Shown: positions 1-12,900 of the stretch, piece after piece | Layout of the letters: each line of letters opens with the position of its first letter | Position numbering within the stretch: the stretch's first letter is position 1 | NCBI GenBank assembly: GCA_963989385.1 | Contig: OZ022503.1 | Location: 69,848,123 to 69,912,122 of the forward strand | Length of the DNA: 64,000 nucleotides | Reading direction: 5' to 3' | Source of the DNA: Ctena decussata | Taxonomy: Eukaryota; Mollusca; Bivalvia; Lucinida; Lucinidae | Translations under genes and position numbers: made by a program | The notes under the pieces: generated by a model | What the model was told of the DNA's origin: nothing | Databases searched by the model: none | The model's input: the letters and a program-made list of their open reading frames with translations, nothing else

Positions 1-314
1 GTAAAACACAAAACAACCAACCAGTCAAATCTAGTTCCTTCTTTTCCTCAGTAAGAGCTCAATGTTATTTGCAAAATGCAGATTGGTAATAGTTCTGTTA
101 CCTATGATAACCTTTTCATCATGTTCTTCCAGAACGTCAGACATAATCCCTTCATAAAACTGTTAAAGAGTGTGATTGAGAGATGGCACCACGGCCTTAC
201 TCCAACTGTTGTTCTGAACCATTCTCCCGTGCTGCCATACATCTGTACTGCTTGAAGAAGTTAAATACACGGACATTCACATCTGTCGACTCTGAAGTAG
301 TTAAATACAGAAAC

Positions 315-515
315 AGAGCTCTAGATAAGAGGGGTATTTGATGATAATTGAAGGATAATTTTTTTCATTTCTCATTGAAACCATATGTTGTGACCCCTCA
401 TCTGAACCGTCTCGACGAGACGGTTCAGATGAGGGGTCACAACATACGTTTTAATGCAGAAATAACAAAAATTATCCCCAATTATCATCAAATACTCCCT
501 CTTATCTAGAGCTCT
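315..515. repeat. Fold-back element with loopless 31-bp core hairpin
   Basis: Outer inverted ends agagctctagataagag/ctcttatctagagctct; a 31-nt arm at 384-414 is exactly complementary to 416-446 with one base between. A diverged relative lies at 5528-5681. Lies upstream of the first visible LRR exon; the rest of 1-894 shows no coding exon that I could recognise. Confidence 0.8.
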
Positions 516-894
516 GCAGAAAGATGCGTCTATCGCACTAAATTGGGACTATGTAAATTAAAGTGTTCTGGGCACCGTCATATAGACCCCACCATGCAAA
601 AAGGAGCAGAACGTATTTGCGATTATAGGAAATATTAAACCAGCCTGTGGATCCGTGCAAAATTGTTAGAGCCTTCATTTTACGATTGTAGTTTTCTTTA
701 CATTGTCTTGGAAGATGGGCTGAATCAGTTTGAATCAGGCATCTCTGATAATTGAGTGGGGCACGAAAAATGTGCTTAATGCATGAGCGAACAGCAAAGG
801 CTCAGACAAGCCTGCGCAAGCTGATTAGAGCCTTTGCTTGTCGCACATTTTGCTAAATCAACTTGCACAGAGTTTGTCTTAATTTTACTTCCAG

Positions 895-988
895 GATCTA
901 TCGTACAACGATTTAAAGACAGAAGGAGCCAGTCTAATTGTTGAGGCTTTAAAATATAATCAACAGATTGAAAACCTTAATGTCTCTG
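895..988 (+). CDS. LRR gene exon a (first visible)
   Basis: Acceptor ttccag before 895, donor gtatgt after 988. Phase 0 to 1. Encodes one LRR unit beginning DLSYNDLKTEGASLI and the start of the next (ENLNVSG). A conserved LxLSxN core is plain. The preceding L of the repeat is supplied by an exon upstream of the window. Confidence 0.8.
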
Positions 989-3900
989 GTATGTTTTCTT
1001 TGTAGTTTCAGTTCCGATTTGTTGATCATTGAAGATAGTCTGTTGTAGTGGCATTCACGTGAAATTGCATTTATTCCGTACTTGATCTTAACTACTTTCT
1101 AACTCATTATCACTATGTTGTTAAATTGTAAAATGAAAGGAAGGAGAAAAAAAGACGATCTTTGGTTGGTTGGTTGATTTGATGCTTAACGTCCACGGTA
1201 AACAACTAAGGTCATGTCGGGACGGTCAGTTAACCTAACCACACTATTCCTGGGCAGGCTTAGACCTCCTAAGCGGTTAACCAGTACTAAGTGCACATAC
1301 TTTCGCCAGTAACTGACAACTGCCCTTCTTGAATCAGCGAAGAAGACGATCTAAATGATGTCCTAAAATCATTCGCCGGAAGGTCGTGAGTTCGCGGCTC
1401 ACCGTCGCCATCCGACGACTGGAAAACTCTGTCAACCCAGCAGTAAATGGGTACCTGTTTCACATTAGGGAAGGATAAGGCAGCGAAAGGAGAGAGATGG
1501 GCTCCACCTTTCATCAGCTGTGCCCAAGATACAGTGGATCTCATACCCCCACGGCCCCTACGGCTATTAGGTTATGGGAAACCTTTACTTTTACCTTAAA
1601 AACATTAATCAAAGATACGTATGTCACCGTTGTTTACATGGTATTATGCAGCGGAGCTATCCAGGGATCCACTGCATTCCTGTAGCATAAACAATGTTAT
1701 CTTTCATGACGGTCGCATTTGATCTTGGATATCATTTTCCCTTGTCAACCCCATGGAAGCTCCGTGTGAAATTTGGTACAATTGGCCCAGGGCTTGGGAG
1801 GAAAAATAGTTAAAAATGAGCCGCGACGCGAGAAAACCAACAAAGTGGTTGTGCGGACAGCGCAGACTCAGATCAGCCTCGGCATCCGCCCAGTCTGATC
1901 AGAGTCTTCGCTGTCCGCATGGAGGTAGCTTCGACCCGCAGCTACCCTTTGATTACTTAACGAAGAGTCTGGTCAAATTAGGTGGATGCTCAGGCTGATC
2001 TGAGTCTGCGCAGGGCGCACAACCACATTGTTGGTTTTGTCGTGTCGCGTCTCAAATGTTGACAGACGGACGATTACAGCACAAACCATGCATAATATTC
2101 TGAAATCTTCCTCTTCTCAGTGCCCATTGCTCAAGGGAAAAGAATGAAAGAAGGAAATAACAAAAATGACAGACAGAAAACAGAAACTGAGAAAGAAAGG
2201 AGAATGAGGGCAACATTTAGCGTTAAACCTGCAGGAGCTGAAAACAAGTTTTTGCACATTGCATGCTTTGATCTTCTCCTGTAAACCTTCGGAAGATGAA
2301 TGAGTCAGTCAAAAATATAATTATAATAAAACAAAATAGATAATAATATAACAAATGATTCCAATTATTGAAAAGCAGCAGGCTAAAAATGGAATCGGCT
2401 AAAATGATTTAAATAAAGAGGTCATGCAGAGTTTCTTTGAACTGTAGCCATCCGAACGTTCAAGTGGACGAACCATGAGCCATGGTGAGTTATTGATGCC
2501 ACCTCATCCGGTAGAAGTGCATTTCATTATAAATGTATCATTATAAATGTGTATGCAATTACTGATCCAAATTGCATTTCCTACGGACAGCAGAAGTTGC
2601 TTTGTAAAGTAAAGAGGGCACCAGATACAGATAGTACCTAACCTAAGTATTGTGACAGTCAATTTGTGAACAAAAAATTAAAATCAAATCAAATAAATAA
2701 ACAAGAGGTACTGTTTTCCTTCTTCAGGAAATGACTTCGGTGATGAGGATGCAATAATTTTAGCAGAATTAATAAAGGTAGGTTTTATTCTTCGAAAAGG
2801 TGGACACCGTCGACAGAAAACGAGAAAGTGGCGGCCGTAGGTCGCCTCCCGTACATAGTGAAGATTATATATTTTCTGATCCTTTGATGCCACTGAGCTG
2901 AGTCAGTTTGAAATTAGAATTCTGCTGAAGCCGGTGCTAAGGGGCAAGGGCAGTGTTACGATATTACATAACTGCATAAGGACATACTCAATTAAATCGA
3001 GGTAAAATCCTCAGGGGCCGTATTCATAAAACGACTTAAGTGGTTGCTATGCTGTTGCTAAGGCTAAATTTCTTTGAAGGAGATTCCCTACAACTATGAA
3101 ATTTGCTCTGGAGGAACAGTCTCACAAAGACTGTTCCTCCAGACCAAATTTCATAGTTGTAGGGAATCTCCTTTATAGATATTTAGCCTTAGCAACAGCA
3201 TAGCAACGACTTAAGTGGCTTCATGAATACGGCCACTGGAAGTAAAGAACACATCAAAAAGGAAACGAAAATAGCAGACTCGGTCTATAGAACTTGTTCA
3301 TTGGGCTGTTATATAATGCAGTAATATTTTGAATTGGCCAATCATTACAAAACTGCAGTTAGCACAATCTTCTGTTTGGGCTAACTCTGCTACGTGTCTG
3401 ATAACTGTACATGATATTAACACATGATAGCTATGCAGTAATCAGACTTTTTCAGTATTGGTAACTTCAAAGAAAAGTACTTTCAGCTATGGATTTAGTA
3501 ATAGATGTATCCATTTGTTTTGAAACTTATTAGTAGATATTAGTGCTGATGGTCATGTGTAGAGGGTAACTGACGAACCCATTAGACTGAGTCCCATTGT
3601 CCAGCACACATGACCATCGGTATAAATATTCAATTATACATAAATGTATAAAAAGAGATGGCTATGTCTGTTTAATCCACAGCTTTACTGAAGTTTTCAG
3701 CTGGACAAATAAAAAAATACTTCATACGGTATTTTATTAATCTATTTTAATTTATTTAATTGTAATACCCTGTCTTACTGTCTAATTATCTCAGGACATC
3801 AATCAGACTGACTAGTCAGAATGGCGTAAGCCTGACTGGTTGTCTCATTTCAACATTATAAAAAGAACAATGAAAGACCAGAAAACGGGGGACCATTTAT

Positions 3901-6900
3901 ATGTTTTTGTGTTGGTGGGGGAGGTGGGGGGGGGGGGGGGGGAAGGGGAAGGTCTGTTGTTTTTCTTTAACTCGAAGAAAATAATATTTCTTCTGGGTAT
4001 TCAGTTATCTCACATTGCCCGCGGGTTCTACTGCGGGTGTATATACTTTTTTTAAATTTTGCTTGTATAATGTTCAATAACATTCTAATAGATGTTGTAT
4101 TATCATGTAATATGCAAATATATTGTTGTATTAAACTGGTAAATGCTCTATTAACCAGTAGATAGTTATATTATGCAAGTGGATGTTGTATTGTGCTAAT
4201 CTTGAAAATAAGTGATAAAACACCTTTTCTCAATCATATATTTCGGCAGGATAATGTTTGTCTGAGGAGTTTTAGCTTAAGCAGAAATGGTTTTGCCGAC
4301 ACAGCTGGCTGGGTCTTTGGCAGAGCCCTTGGTGAGTCCTAGTTTAACATCTTTTATCAACCCGTCATTTTAAGACCAAAGTAACATTAACGAATCTTAC
4401 AGAGATAAATAGAGAAAATTTATAATGAGCTTGTGATTCTGCAAATACCATTTTTTTGTCTTAATAACGGACACAAAGTCCTCATGTGTGACGTGATTTA
4501 GGCCTGATTTAACGTCGACCTTAATACACGGATTAGCATTAGGAACACGGATTAGCATTAGGAACACCAAAATTTTACTGTAAAACAAACCACGGACTTT
4601 TTAATCTAAGTTATAACTGTGACGTGAAATCGGGCCTTAGTGTTTATGATAGATTTCAAAGTGAGTCTAATTACCCGTTTCTTGAAGCTGTTTCACAAAA
4701 GTGAAATTGATGTTGATAATATATATAAACAGAGACTTTCATTTACCTTATTACTCTTAAAATATTAAATCATAATTTTGCCTTCATTAGTCTGGCAATT
4801 AATCTGAAACTGTAGTTCTTATAGTTGACTACTGTAAGTCATGTGACTGTCTTCAACATGTACATCTAAACATGCTTTCAGATTTTATCATGCATCTACT
4901 GCAAAATTTCACTCGATAACAGGGGTATGATAACACCATGTGATATCATGTCACTGTATAACTGCGCTTGCGCGGATGTTATCATGTCATGCCTTTAGAA
5001 GCGATCTCTGAAGACGATTGGCTGTATACTGACGTTGACCGTGATAACAACGTTTGATTGGTTAAATGACGTCACCCACTTACGTCATAACGCATTTGCA
5101 ACGTCAACAAGTTCAAACAAAACTGCGTTTAATTCCCTTTTGTTTGACGCTCTTTACACATGAAAATATTCTAATGATGCATGATAAATAGAAAACCATG
5201 TAAGTGTCTTTTGATATCAAGTTTATCAGGCTCGACCAGAAACACGTCGGACTGGCTCGGCAAGCCTCGCCATTCCTATGCTGTTTCTGGTCTCACCTGA
5301 TAAACTTGATATCAAAAGACACTAACATGGCCTTCACTATATTCCATGTTCATAAACATTGAAATGGTAACACAAATATCTAGTTTGTGATAATGCCATC
5401 CCGCATTATATTTACAGGTACAAATACCTCACTCACAAGTTTTGATCTCAGCTGGAACCACCTACGCCACAGAGGAGCCATCGACTTCTGTGTTGGCTTT
5501 CAGGTATAAGGTATAGCAAGGGTGTACAGAGCTTCAGATAAGGTGGGGGTTTGAGGATTATAATTTGGAGATATATTTTCTTACCTTTCAACGAAAACAT
5601 ATGCTTTTATGCAGGAATATAGGGAAATTATCCCTGAAATTATCCCTGAATTATTCCGTTACCTCCTCTTATCTGGAGCACTAGCGGCCGAAGCTGCTTT
5701 TTAATCAGATGCATCCCCCCCCCAAAAAAAAAAAAGATCCGATATAATAAATCAATATGCAACTGCATATATGCGTCCATACATGACACTGATACACTGA
5801 TTTGTAAAAAAGAAATACATATACTGAAATGCGTTTTGATCAGAATCCAGAAGTAATCTACAAATCATTTTGTAAATTTAAACAAATTTAAGAGGTGAAC
5901 CCTCTGAATTCTTCTCGAAAGATACGTAGCTCTATAAAGCATGAGTTTGCGGTACTGCACGTGCAGTAGGAAACTTTACTCGTATTTCTCTGGTAACTTG
6001 ACGGACAGATGTGCATCATTTTTTTTATGAAGCAGCAAACATTGCTTCTTTATGCCAACTGCTTTTGCGTTTGAAGCATACAATGAAACACAGAACCTCA
6101 AGACTCCGCGCACGCTGATGAGACCCTTGGGTTTGGCTGAATTTATAGATTAGTGGTACGGACACTGAGTCTATGGTCAGCTTGCGCAGATGCGTGTGAT
6201 GAGCTGAGTTTTCGCTATTTACGCATGTAATTAGGCACATTTTCTCGTGAGATATCTCAATGTTTACTTACATTTTCAGCATAACACAGAACTAGAGAAC
6301 TTGAATCTCAGCTGGAATGGTTTTGGTATGGAAGGCTGTCATGAAATGGGTAAAACACTAAAAATCAACAAGTCTCTCACAGAGCTAGATTTGTCCTCTA
6401 ACAGAGTCTGCTTTGATGCTTTTAGGTTGTTACTGCAGGGACTTGTAAAAAATACAACGTTACAAATTCTAAAGGTAACTTGTTTCATCATGTTCATCTT
6501 TAACACGTTTGAGAAAAATATATTTATTTTTCGCAAACAGCGAACACACATCATACTGCACTGATAAAGGTCTAGACTGATGACAGTTTACCTATATTCC
6601 GGTATAATGTTCAGCCCTGCATTGATGATAGCTTCCAAAGAGAAAATAATGATGGTAAATTAAAATGGTTGTTTCAAAGATGAGACACTTTGACAAATCT
6701 TATTTCTCTGTTTGTTTGCATAATATCTATCACCCTCCCATTCCGCGCCCCAATTTTCCGTACACATACCTCTAGCTTCTCTGGCGGTGTTTGTTATATA
6801 AAATTAATGTTTGGTAGGCACGAAGTGTTGAACAATTCGGTACACTTTAGAATCTGTTCACCAGCATAATAGTGTTCGCCAATATTTTAGAATCTGTTCA

Positions 6901-9900
6901 CTTATATGAATTCAGATTTGAATTAGGGTTAGGTTATGATAAAACCGACCTAATTTACGTAGGCCTAGCTTTAAAATTTTTACAAAATATACATGATGCG
7001 AAAGTTCCTAGCAAGTGTGGGTATAAATTCTGTCTGAGAAAACTTGCTTCTTAATTTTATTAGATTTTGTTTAGGTTTACGTTTGATGAAAATTTTATAT
7101 TTTTTACTAAAAAAGAGCAATGTTTTGCCCAGAATATGTCGCATTGAATATCATTAGTACCACCTCGTAGAGGCGTTTCAAATGAGGGTTGCATCATACG
7201 GATTTTATCAGGTGCACAACAAATGAAGGCCCACAATATGCGAGTCGCTGCTATCTTAGTTTTATGTCAGGCGATTAATATCCTGTCTGACATCATTGTC
7301 TTCTTTTAAGATTGGTATTAACCCCATTACAACAGATGGTGCCATTGCTATACTGCGAGCTGTCGCCGATGAAAGATGTGGCTCCTTAAATCATCTGGAT
7401 CTCTCAGTAAGTATGAGCTACGATTCAGGGGCCGTATTCATAAAGCGACTTAAGTGGTTGCTATGCTGTTGCTAAGGCTAAATTTCTTTGAAGGAGATTC
7501 CCTGCAACTATGAAATTTGCTCTGGAGGAACAGTATTACAAAGACTGTTCCTCCAGAGCAAATTTCATAGTTGTAGGGAATCTCCTTCAAGGATATTTAG
7601 CCTTAGCAACAGCATAGCAACCACTTAAGTCGTTTTATGAATACGGCCCCAGAAATCTACAATTTATATGATTTAGTCAATCAGTTTCAGTATTCAATTG
7701 CTGATTATGTTCGTAAGGCATATCACATATTTTCAAGAATAGTTTCTTATGCGTTCTGGCATACTACTTTTATGTTGCTTTTTTTTCCAAAACGCGCTTG
7801 CTTAAAAATTGAATGCTTCATAGTAATTTAAGTACTGCTTATTTGATTAAATTTTCAACTTTTGGTTATCGCGCTACTCAGTTTTGTAGTACAACTTCAA
7901 AGGTAAAAATTATCCTTGACGAAAGTTATCAGGTAAAAGGTTAAATGGTTTCTGATAAACCAAAGCAGAACAAAGGGCCAGGGTTGGTCGATCACAAACT
8001 GGTTAAGCCCCCGAGTAATTTCATTACTGGCCATCCCAAGGCGGCAGTTCTGTTTTGGTTCTTCTTGGTTGTGTAATGTGTTGTTAGTTGCTATGTCTGT
8101 TATTGATATATTGTTTGTGATGTTCATGCTAGCCCGTTGACCGCCTACATGGAAAATGGCTTTTCATATGGCTGCCGCTGATGTTGTCTTTGGTGGTGAC
8201 TCATTTTGTGTTGTCTCTTTACCACATGGTGTCTTGGGTTGGATCTGGGATTGAATTGTGTCAGTTCCTGAGAATTTTCCTCCTTACTTTTCTATATGAA
8301 AAGACGTTAGAACAATAGATATACATGAGCCGCGACACGAGAAAACCAACAATGTGGTTGTGCGCCCTGCGCAGACTCAGATCAACCTGGGCATCCGCCA
8401 AGTTTGACCAGACTCTTCATTAAGAGCTCAAATTGTAGCTAAGGGACTAAGCTACCTCCATGCGGACAGCGAAGACTCTGATCAGACTGGGCGGATGCCC
8501 AGGCTGATCTGAGTCTGCGCTGGGCGCACAACCACAGTGTTGGGTTTCTCGTGTCGCGGCTCACATGTACTTATCATGAATGGCGCAACGGCGATGCATC
8601 CTACATGCTGCCTCTCCGATTACGTGCGGAATGATTTGTGTTTTGTACATGTTCTGACTGGTCAGTCAGTGCAAATCTTCTTCCGTTTCAGGACGTGTCT
8701 GTTGATATGGACTTTGTAACGTTACTGGGAGAGATCCAAACACTGCGAACTCTATATGTCAAGTATGGTATCGAACTTCGTCATGATGAAATTAGAAAAG
8801 GAGATATTCCTGTTGTTTTAGACACTGATGACCCTGTGACAATTCTGTTTGAATTCATGAAAACTAAGAACCTGAGACTGATTGACTTATTACACAATCT
8901 TGACAAGGATCATAGCGATACTCTCACTAGAGATGAGTTCCGCCGCGGAATGGAGGTAGGCTGCAAAGAGTGGATGATTGGAGGCTGTCAGAGAGTAGCC
9001 TTTCCCCCCTAGTAGCTTTTTCCCCCGGTTAAATGACTATGATTTTTCCATAGTAAAATTTCCCAGCGGAAAAATGGCTATATAGTAGAATTTCTCCCCG
9101 GAAATACGACTATATAGCCAATTTTCCCCGGGGAAAATCTACTATACATGTTTTTGCATAGCCGTTTTTCCCCTCTATAGTCGATTTTCCCCCTGGTAAT
9201 ATGATTGCAGGAAAACACGCTACATAGTGGAATTTGTTCCTTCTACATTTATAATAGTGAGGTTCATAATTGAAACAGAAATGTGAGTATCTGTCCGTAA
9301 AATATCGATGGACAACAGATGCTAGAAACGCATGCATGTGTCCATCAGTCTGTCTTATTTTTGTTTTGGGGAATTCAGGCAGGAATTTTGCTTTTCCATG
9401 TTTGCCAAAACCGGATATAAGTGAACGTGGTTGTTTGCATAAATTTGTATAATTTTGTGTTTGTACAAGCGTTCATCTGTGCGTGCACGCAACGGAGAGC
9501 CTGGACTAGTGTTCGCCTTTCATGCAGGAGTCGTGGGCTCGACTCCCATTGGGACACGCGTCCGATTATGATTTTCAATGTTATAAACTTCCTACTAAAT
9601 CAAACATGACTAGACAAAGCACCCGTTCGTATATCTTCCTGTAGCTTGCATGCGTATGTGTATAAATATCTGCGATGAGAAGAAATCGTACCCGTTCAGT
9701 TCAGTTCAATTCTAAGTTCAATGCTGCACAGTCACAGAAGATGACTGGAGTTTTGAAATATCATATTTAGGAATAATGAGATTTTAAGGTTATGCATATA
9801 GTGAATTTGGAAAGTGGGGCGAGTTGTCCTGTTTCCGGCAGGGCAGCAAAGAGTGATACTCTGTATTGTAGTGGTTTGTGTTCTGGCCTCTGGTGCTACA

Positions 9901-12900
9901 TGTACCGGAGCAGGCAAGGTAAGGTCTATAGGCATTTCAAAATGGCTCATAGCCTGGATGTTTAGCGGCATCATTGAATAATATTTAATAACATTAAACT
10001 TCAAGCGCCTGTGCATGGACAAAGCGTTGATACGACGTTGGTGAGTTGTTCCATTTGTCGACATTTATTCTTTCGTGAAATCTAGGAACATGAATAAATG
10101 AATTGGGTAACAATTGAGCGCATGATAGGTTGACACAACATTTTGTACATGAGGTGGATGGAATTTTTTACGATTTTACGTCCTTTCCAACAATATTTCA
10201 GTCATATCAGGCCAATAGGAGGGTGATAATGACAGGCTGTGTGCAATGGAATAAAAATCTTAAAGAGATAACCCCGCTTACGATTAAATATATTTCCGCC
10301 TCCAGCGGGAATAGGACCCGGGCCCCTGAGATCGGCAGGTCAGCGCTTAACCCATGCACTGAGTTCCACAGCCAGTTGCCATGCCTAATAACAGGGCGCC
10401 GCCATTTTGGTTTGTCCGCAGTAAATATGGACATGTTACACTGAAATTGATTGGCTAATACAATTAACGAGATACCGGTGCAACGGTACTTTGAAAGGAT
10501 CTTTACAAAATACCGTTCGAACGCTATTTTTTTACCGTTCGAACGCTATTTTTACCGTTCGAACGCTATTTTTTAACGTTCGAACGCTAATTTTTACCGT
10601 TCGAACGCTAAATTTAGCGTTCGAACGCTAAATTTACCGTTCGAACGCTAAATTTTACCGTTCGAACGGTAAAAAATAGCGTTCGAACGGTAAAATTTAG
10701 CGTTCGAACGGTAAAAAAATAGCGTTCGAACGGCACCGTCGCTTTTGACCCATTTGGTACACCATACTTATCGACGTTACCCAAGTGGCTCAACGGTACG
10801 TAACCATAGTTGCAGACACCTGGCGCCGTGTGTCCGTCCAACTCGAAATCGTACCCTGCTCGTTCCTTAAATTTGTAATTATTGATTATTATAAAAACAT
10901 GGTTGCTAAATTTGCATATTGATTTTTTTGGAATTAATCACGTTTATTACCTCCCTTGAAGTACCTATACATTTCTTATGCGATTAATTCCGTAAAATTT
11001 CTCTGTTCCATTCCGTTCCGTTTCGTTCCGTTCCGCAAAATATCACTAGCCATACCAAATTCACTAATAGCTAATTTCCCGGTGGGGGGAAAAGGACTAT
11101 GGGGGGAAAGTGGCTCTATGAGGTCCGGACAATCCACTATATAGCCGTCCTTCCTATAGCCATTTTTCCGGGGGAAAGGGGGAAAAGCCACTCTCTGACA
11201 GAGGCATTTTCAACGTTATTTATATGAGCCGCATCCGCCAAGAATAATCAGAGTCTTCACTGTCCGCATGGACCTACCTTAGACCCTTAGCTTCCCTTTA
11301 AGCGCACACAGAAGACTCTGATCAGACTAGGCGGATGTCCTGGCTGATCTGAGCCGTTCCTGGACGCACATGCCACTTTGTTGGTTTTGTCGTGTCGTGG
11401 CTAAATTATCAGTTTGGTCGATGAGGAATTAATTAATCAGTTGTAATGCGGGTTCCGGTCCCGAGGTTATAAAACTTTTTAGGCTAGGACTGTTTTTCGC
11501 AACCGCTGGATTATTAGTTCAAAGCGCTGTTATCCCTGCCAACACGACTGGCGGAATGGACGTGCCATGGGTAGAATGTGATAAGAGGAGAGACGTGCTA
11601 TGGGAAAATCTACCATATAGAATGTAACATGAGGCGTATCATGGCGCATCGCTTTCAAACAATATTTGCATATAAAGCTGACGATTCAACAACTGACGAT
11701 TTCGAGTCCAGTTGTCCCCTAGTTCAATCAGTGAGTGGATCAGAATTTACAAACAGGTTAATTTTGTTGGCAGACCGGAGGTTTTGAAACTATGTTTTAG
11801 AGAGATTAGTTTATTGAAAGTTGATCCCCTTATACTCCTGTTAAGATGAATATACACTTTTGAGAACGAGGCAGGCACCTCGGAAGCTCAGTAGGTTAAG
11901 TGCTGGTCTGCTGATCTAGCGGTTCCGGGTTCGAGACCAGTGGAGGCGGGAATCTTTTCAATCGTAAACAGGGTTCCATTGCACAGAGCTTTTCATTATC
12001 ATCCACCCATCATACTGATATGACTAAAAAACTGATGAAAAGGACTTGAAATTGCAAGTCATCCATCCATCTATTGAGAAGGGGGCGACTTGTCATTGCT
12101 ATCTTTGCCGCCTTCTCGACGTTTTGCTACCGTAAAAGTAAGTTCTTTCCTTTAAGATTTTGGACAGGCTATGTTATCAAGGAAAGCAAACAGGGAATGA
12201 TAAAGGTTGGTTGCCTAAAATGGATGGTTACTCATACAACTTAAGGGCAGAACACATATCCCAGCGGGCACATGACTTCGAAATGACATCTTTCTAACAT
12301 CGCTGCGACGTAATTACGTCATGTGCCTGCTGGAATAGTATTATAACTATACACTGTACACATTACATTATTTTTTCTCAGGATATTGCCATACCTCTTA
12401 GTCAAAGATCTTTGGACATTTTGATGCAGAAACTAGACATTAATCAAGATGGCCATGTCGACTTTGGGTAGGTTTACATCTGTTCATGTTTAACTGTTAA
12501 CTGTTATTCTCAAAATTAGATATTTTTGACGAATGCCTATTCTAGGGGAAATAATGATACCATGAAGACTTTATTCTTATTTTTTGGGGAGGATTTCTCC
12601 TAAAAGACAGAATTCATTCTCTCCAGGAACACATTCTTTCTGGTACCAATAGCTCTTGTTTTGAAAGAGCCTCACTATCCAAGGCGCAAACAGGAACTCA
12701 CATTGTTTCACTGTGTAAAGATGGCTGGAGAAAATGAGATTGTACCCATGATGAAAGAATTGATGGATTTCATGCCATGTTACGTCCTTTTTTAACAGCA
12801 TTTCAGTCATATCAGGACAATGGAAGGTTGACAAAGAAAGGCTGTGTGCAATGCAGCCCCTTTACGGTTGGAAAGATTCCCACATCCAACGGGACTTGAA

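Larger units (their letters stand above)
8985..11201. mobile_element. 2.2-kb non-autonomous TIR element in LRR intron
   Basis: Outer inverted ends ctgtcagagagtagccttt (8985) and the near inverse ending ctctctgacag (11201), followed inward on both sides by runs of C/G with ctatatagcc-type sub-repeats. The middle carries a SINE (10171-10374) and the palindrome array (10511-10733). No transposase frame is visible, so it would need another element for mobility (inference). It starts 30 nt after exon g. Confidence 0.6.
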
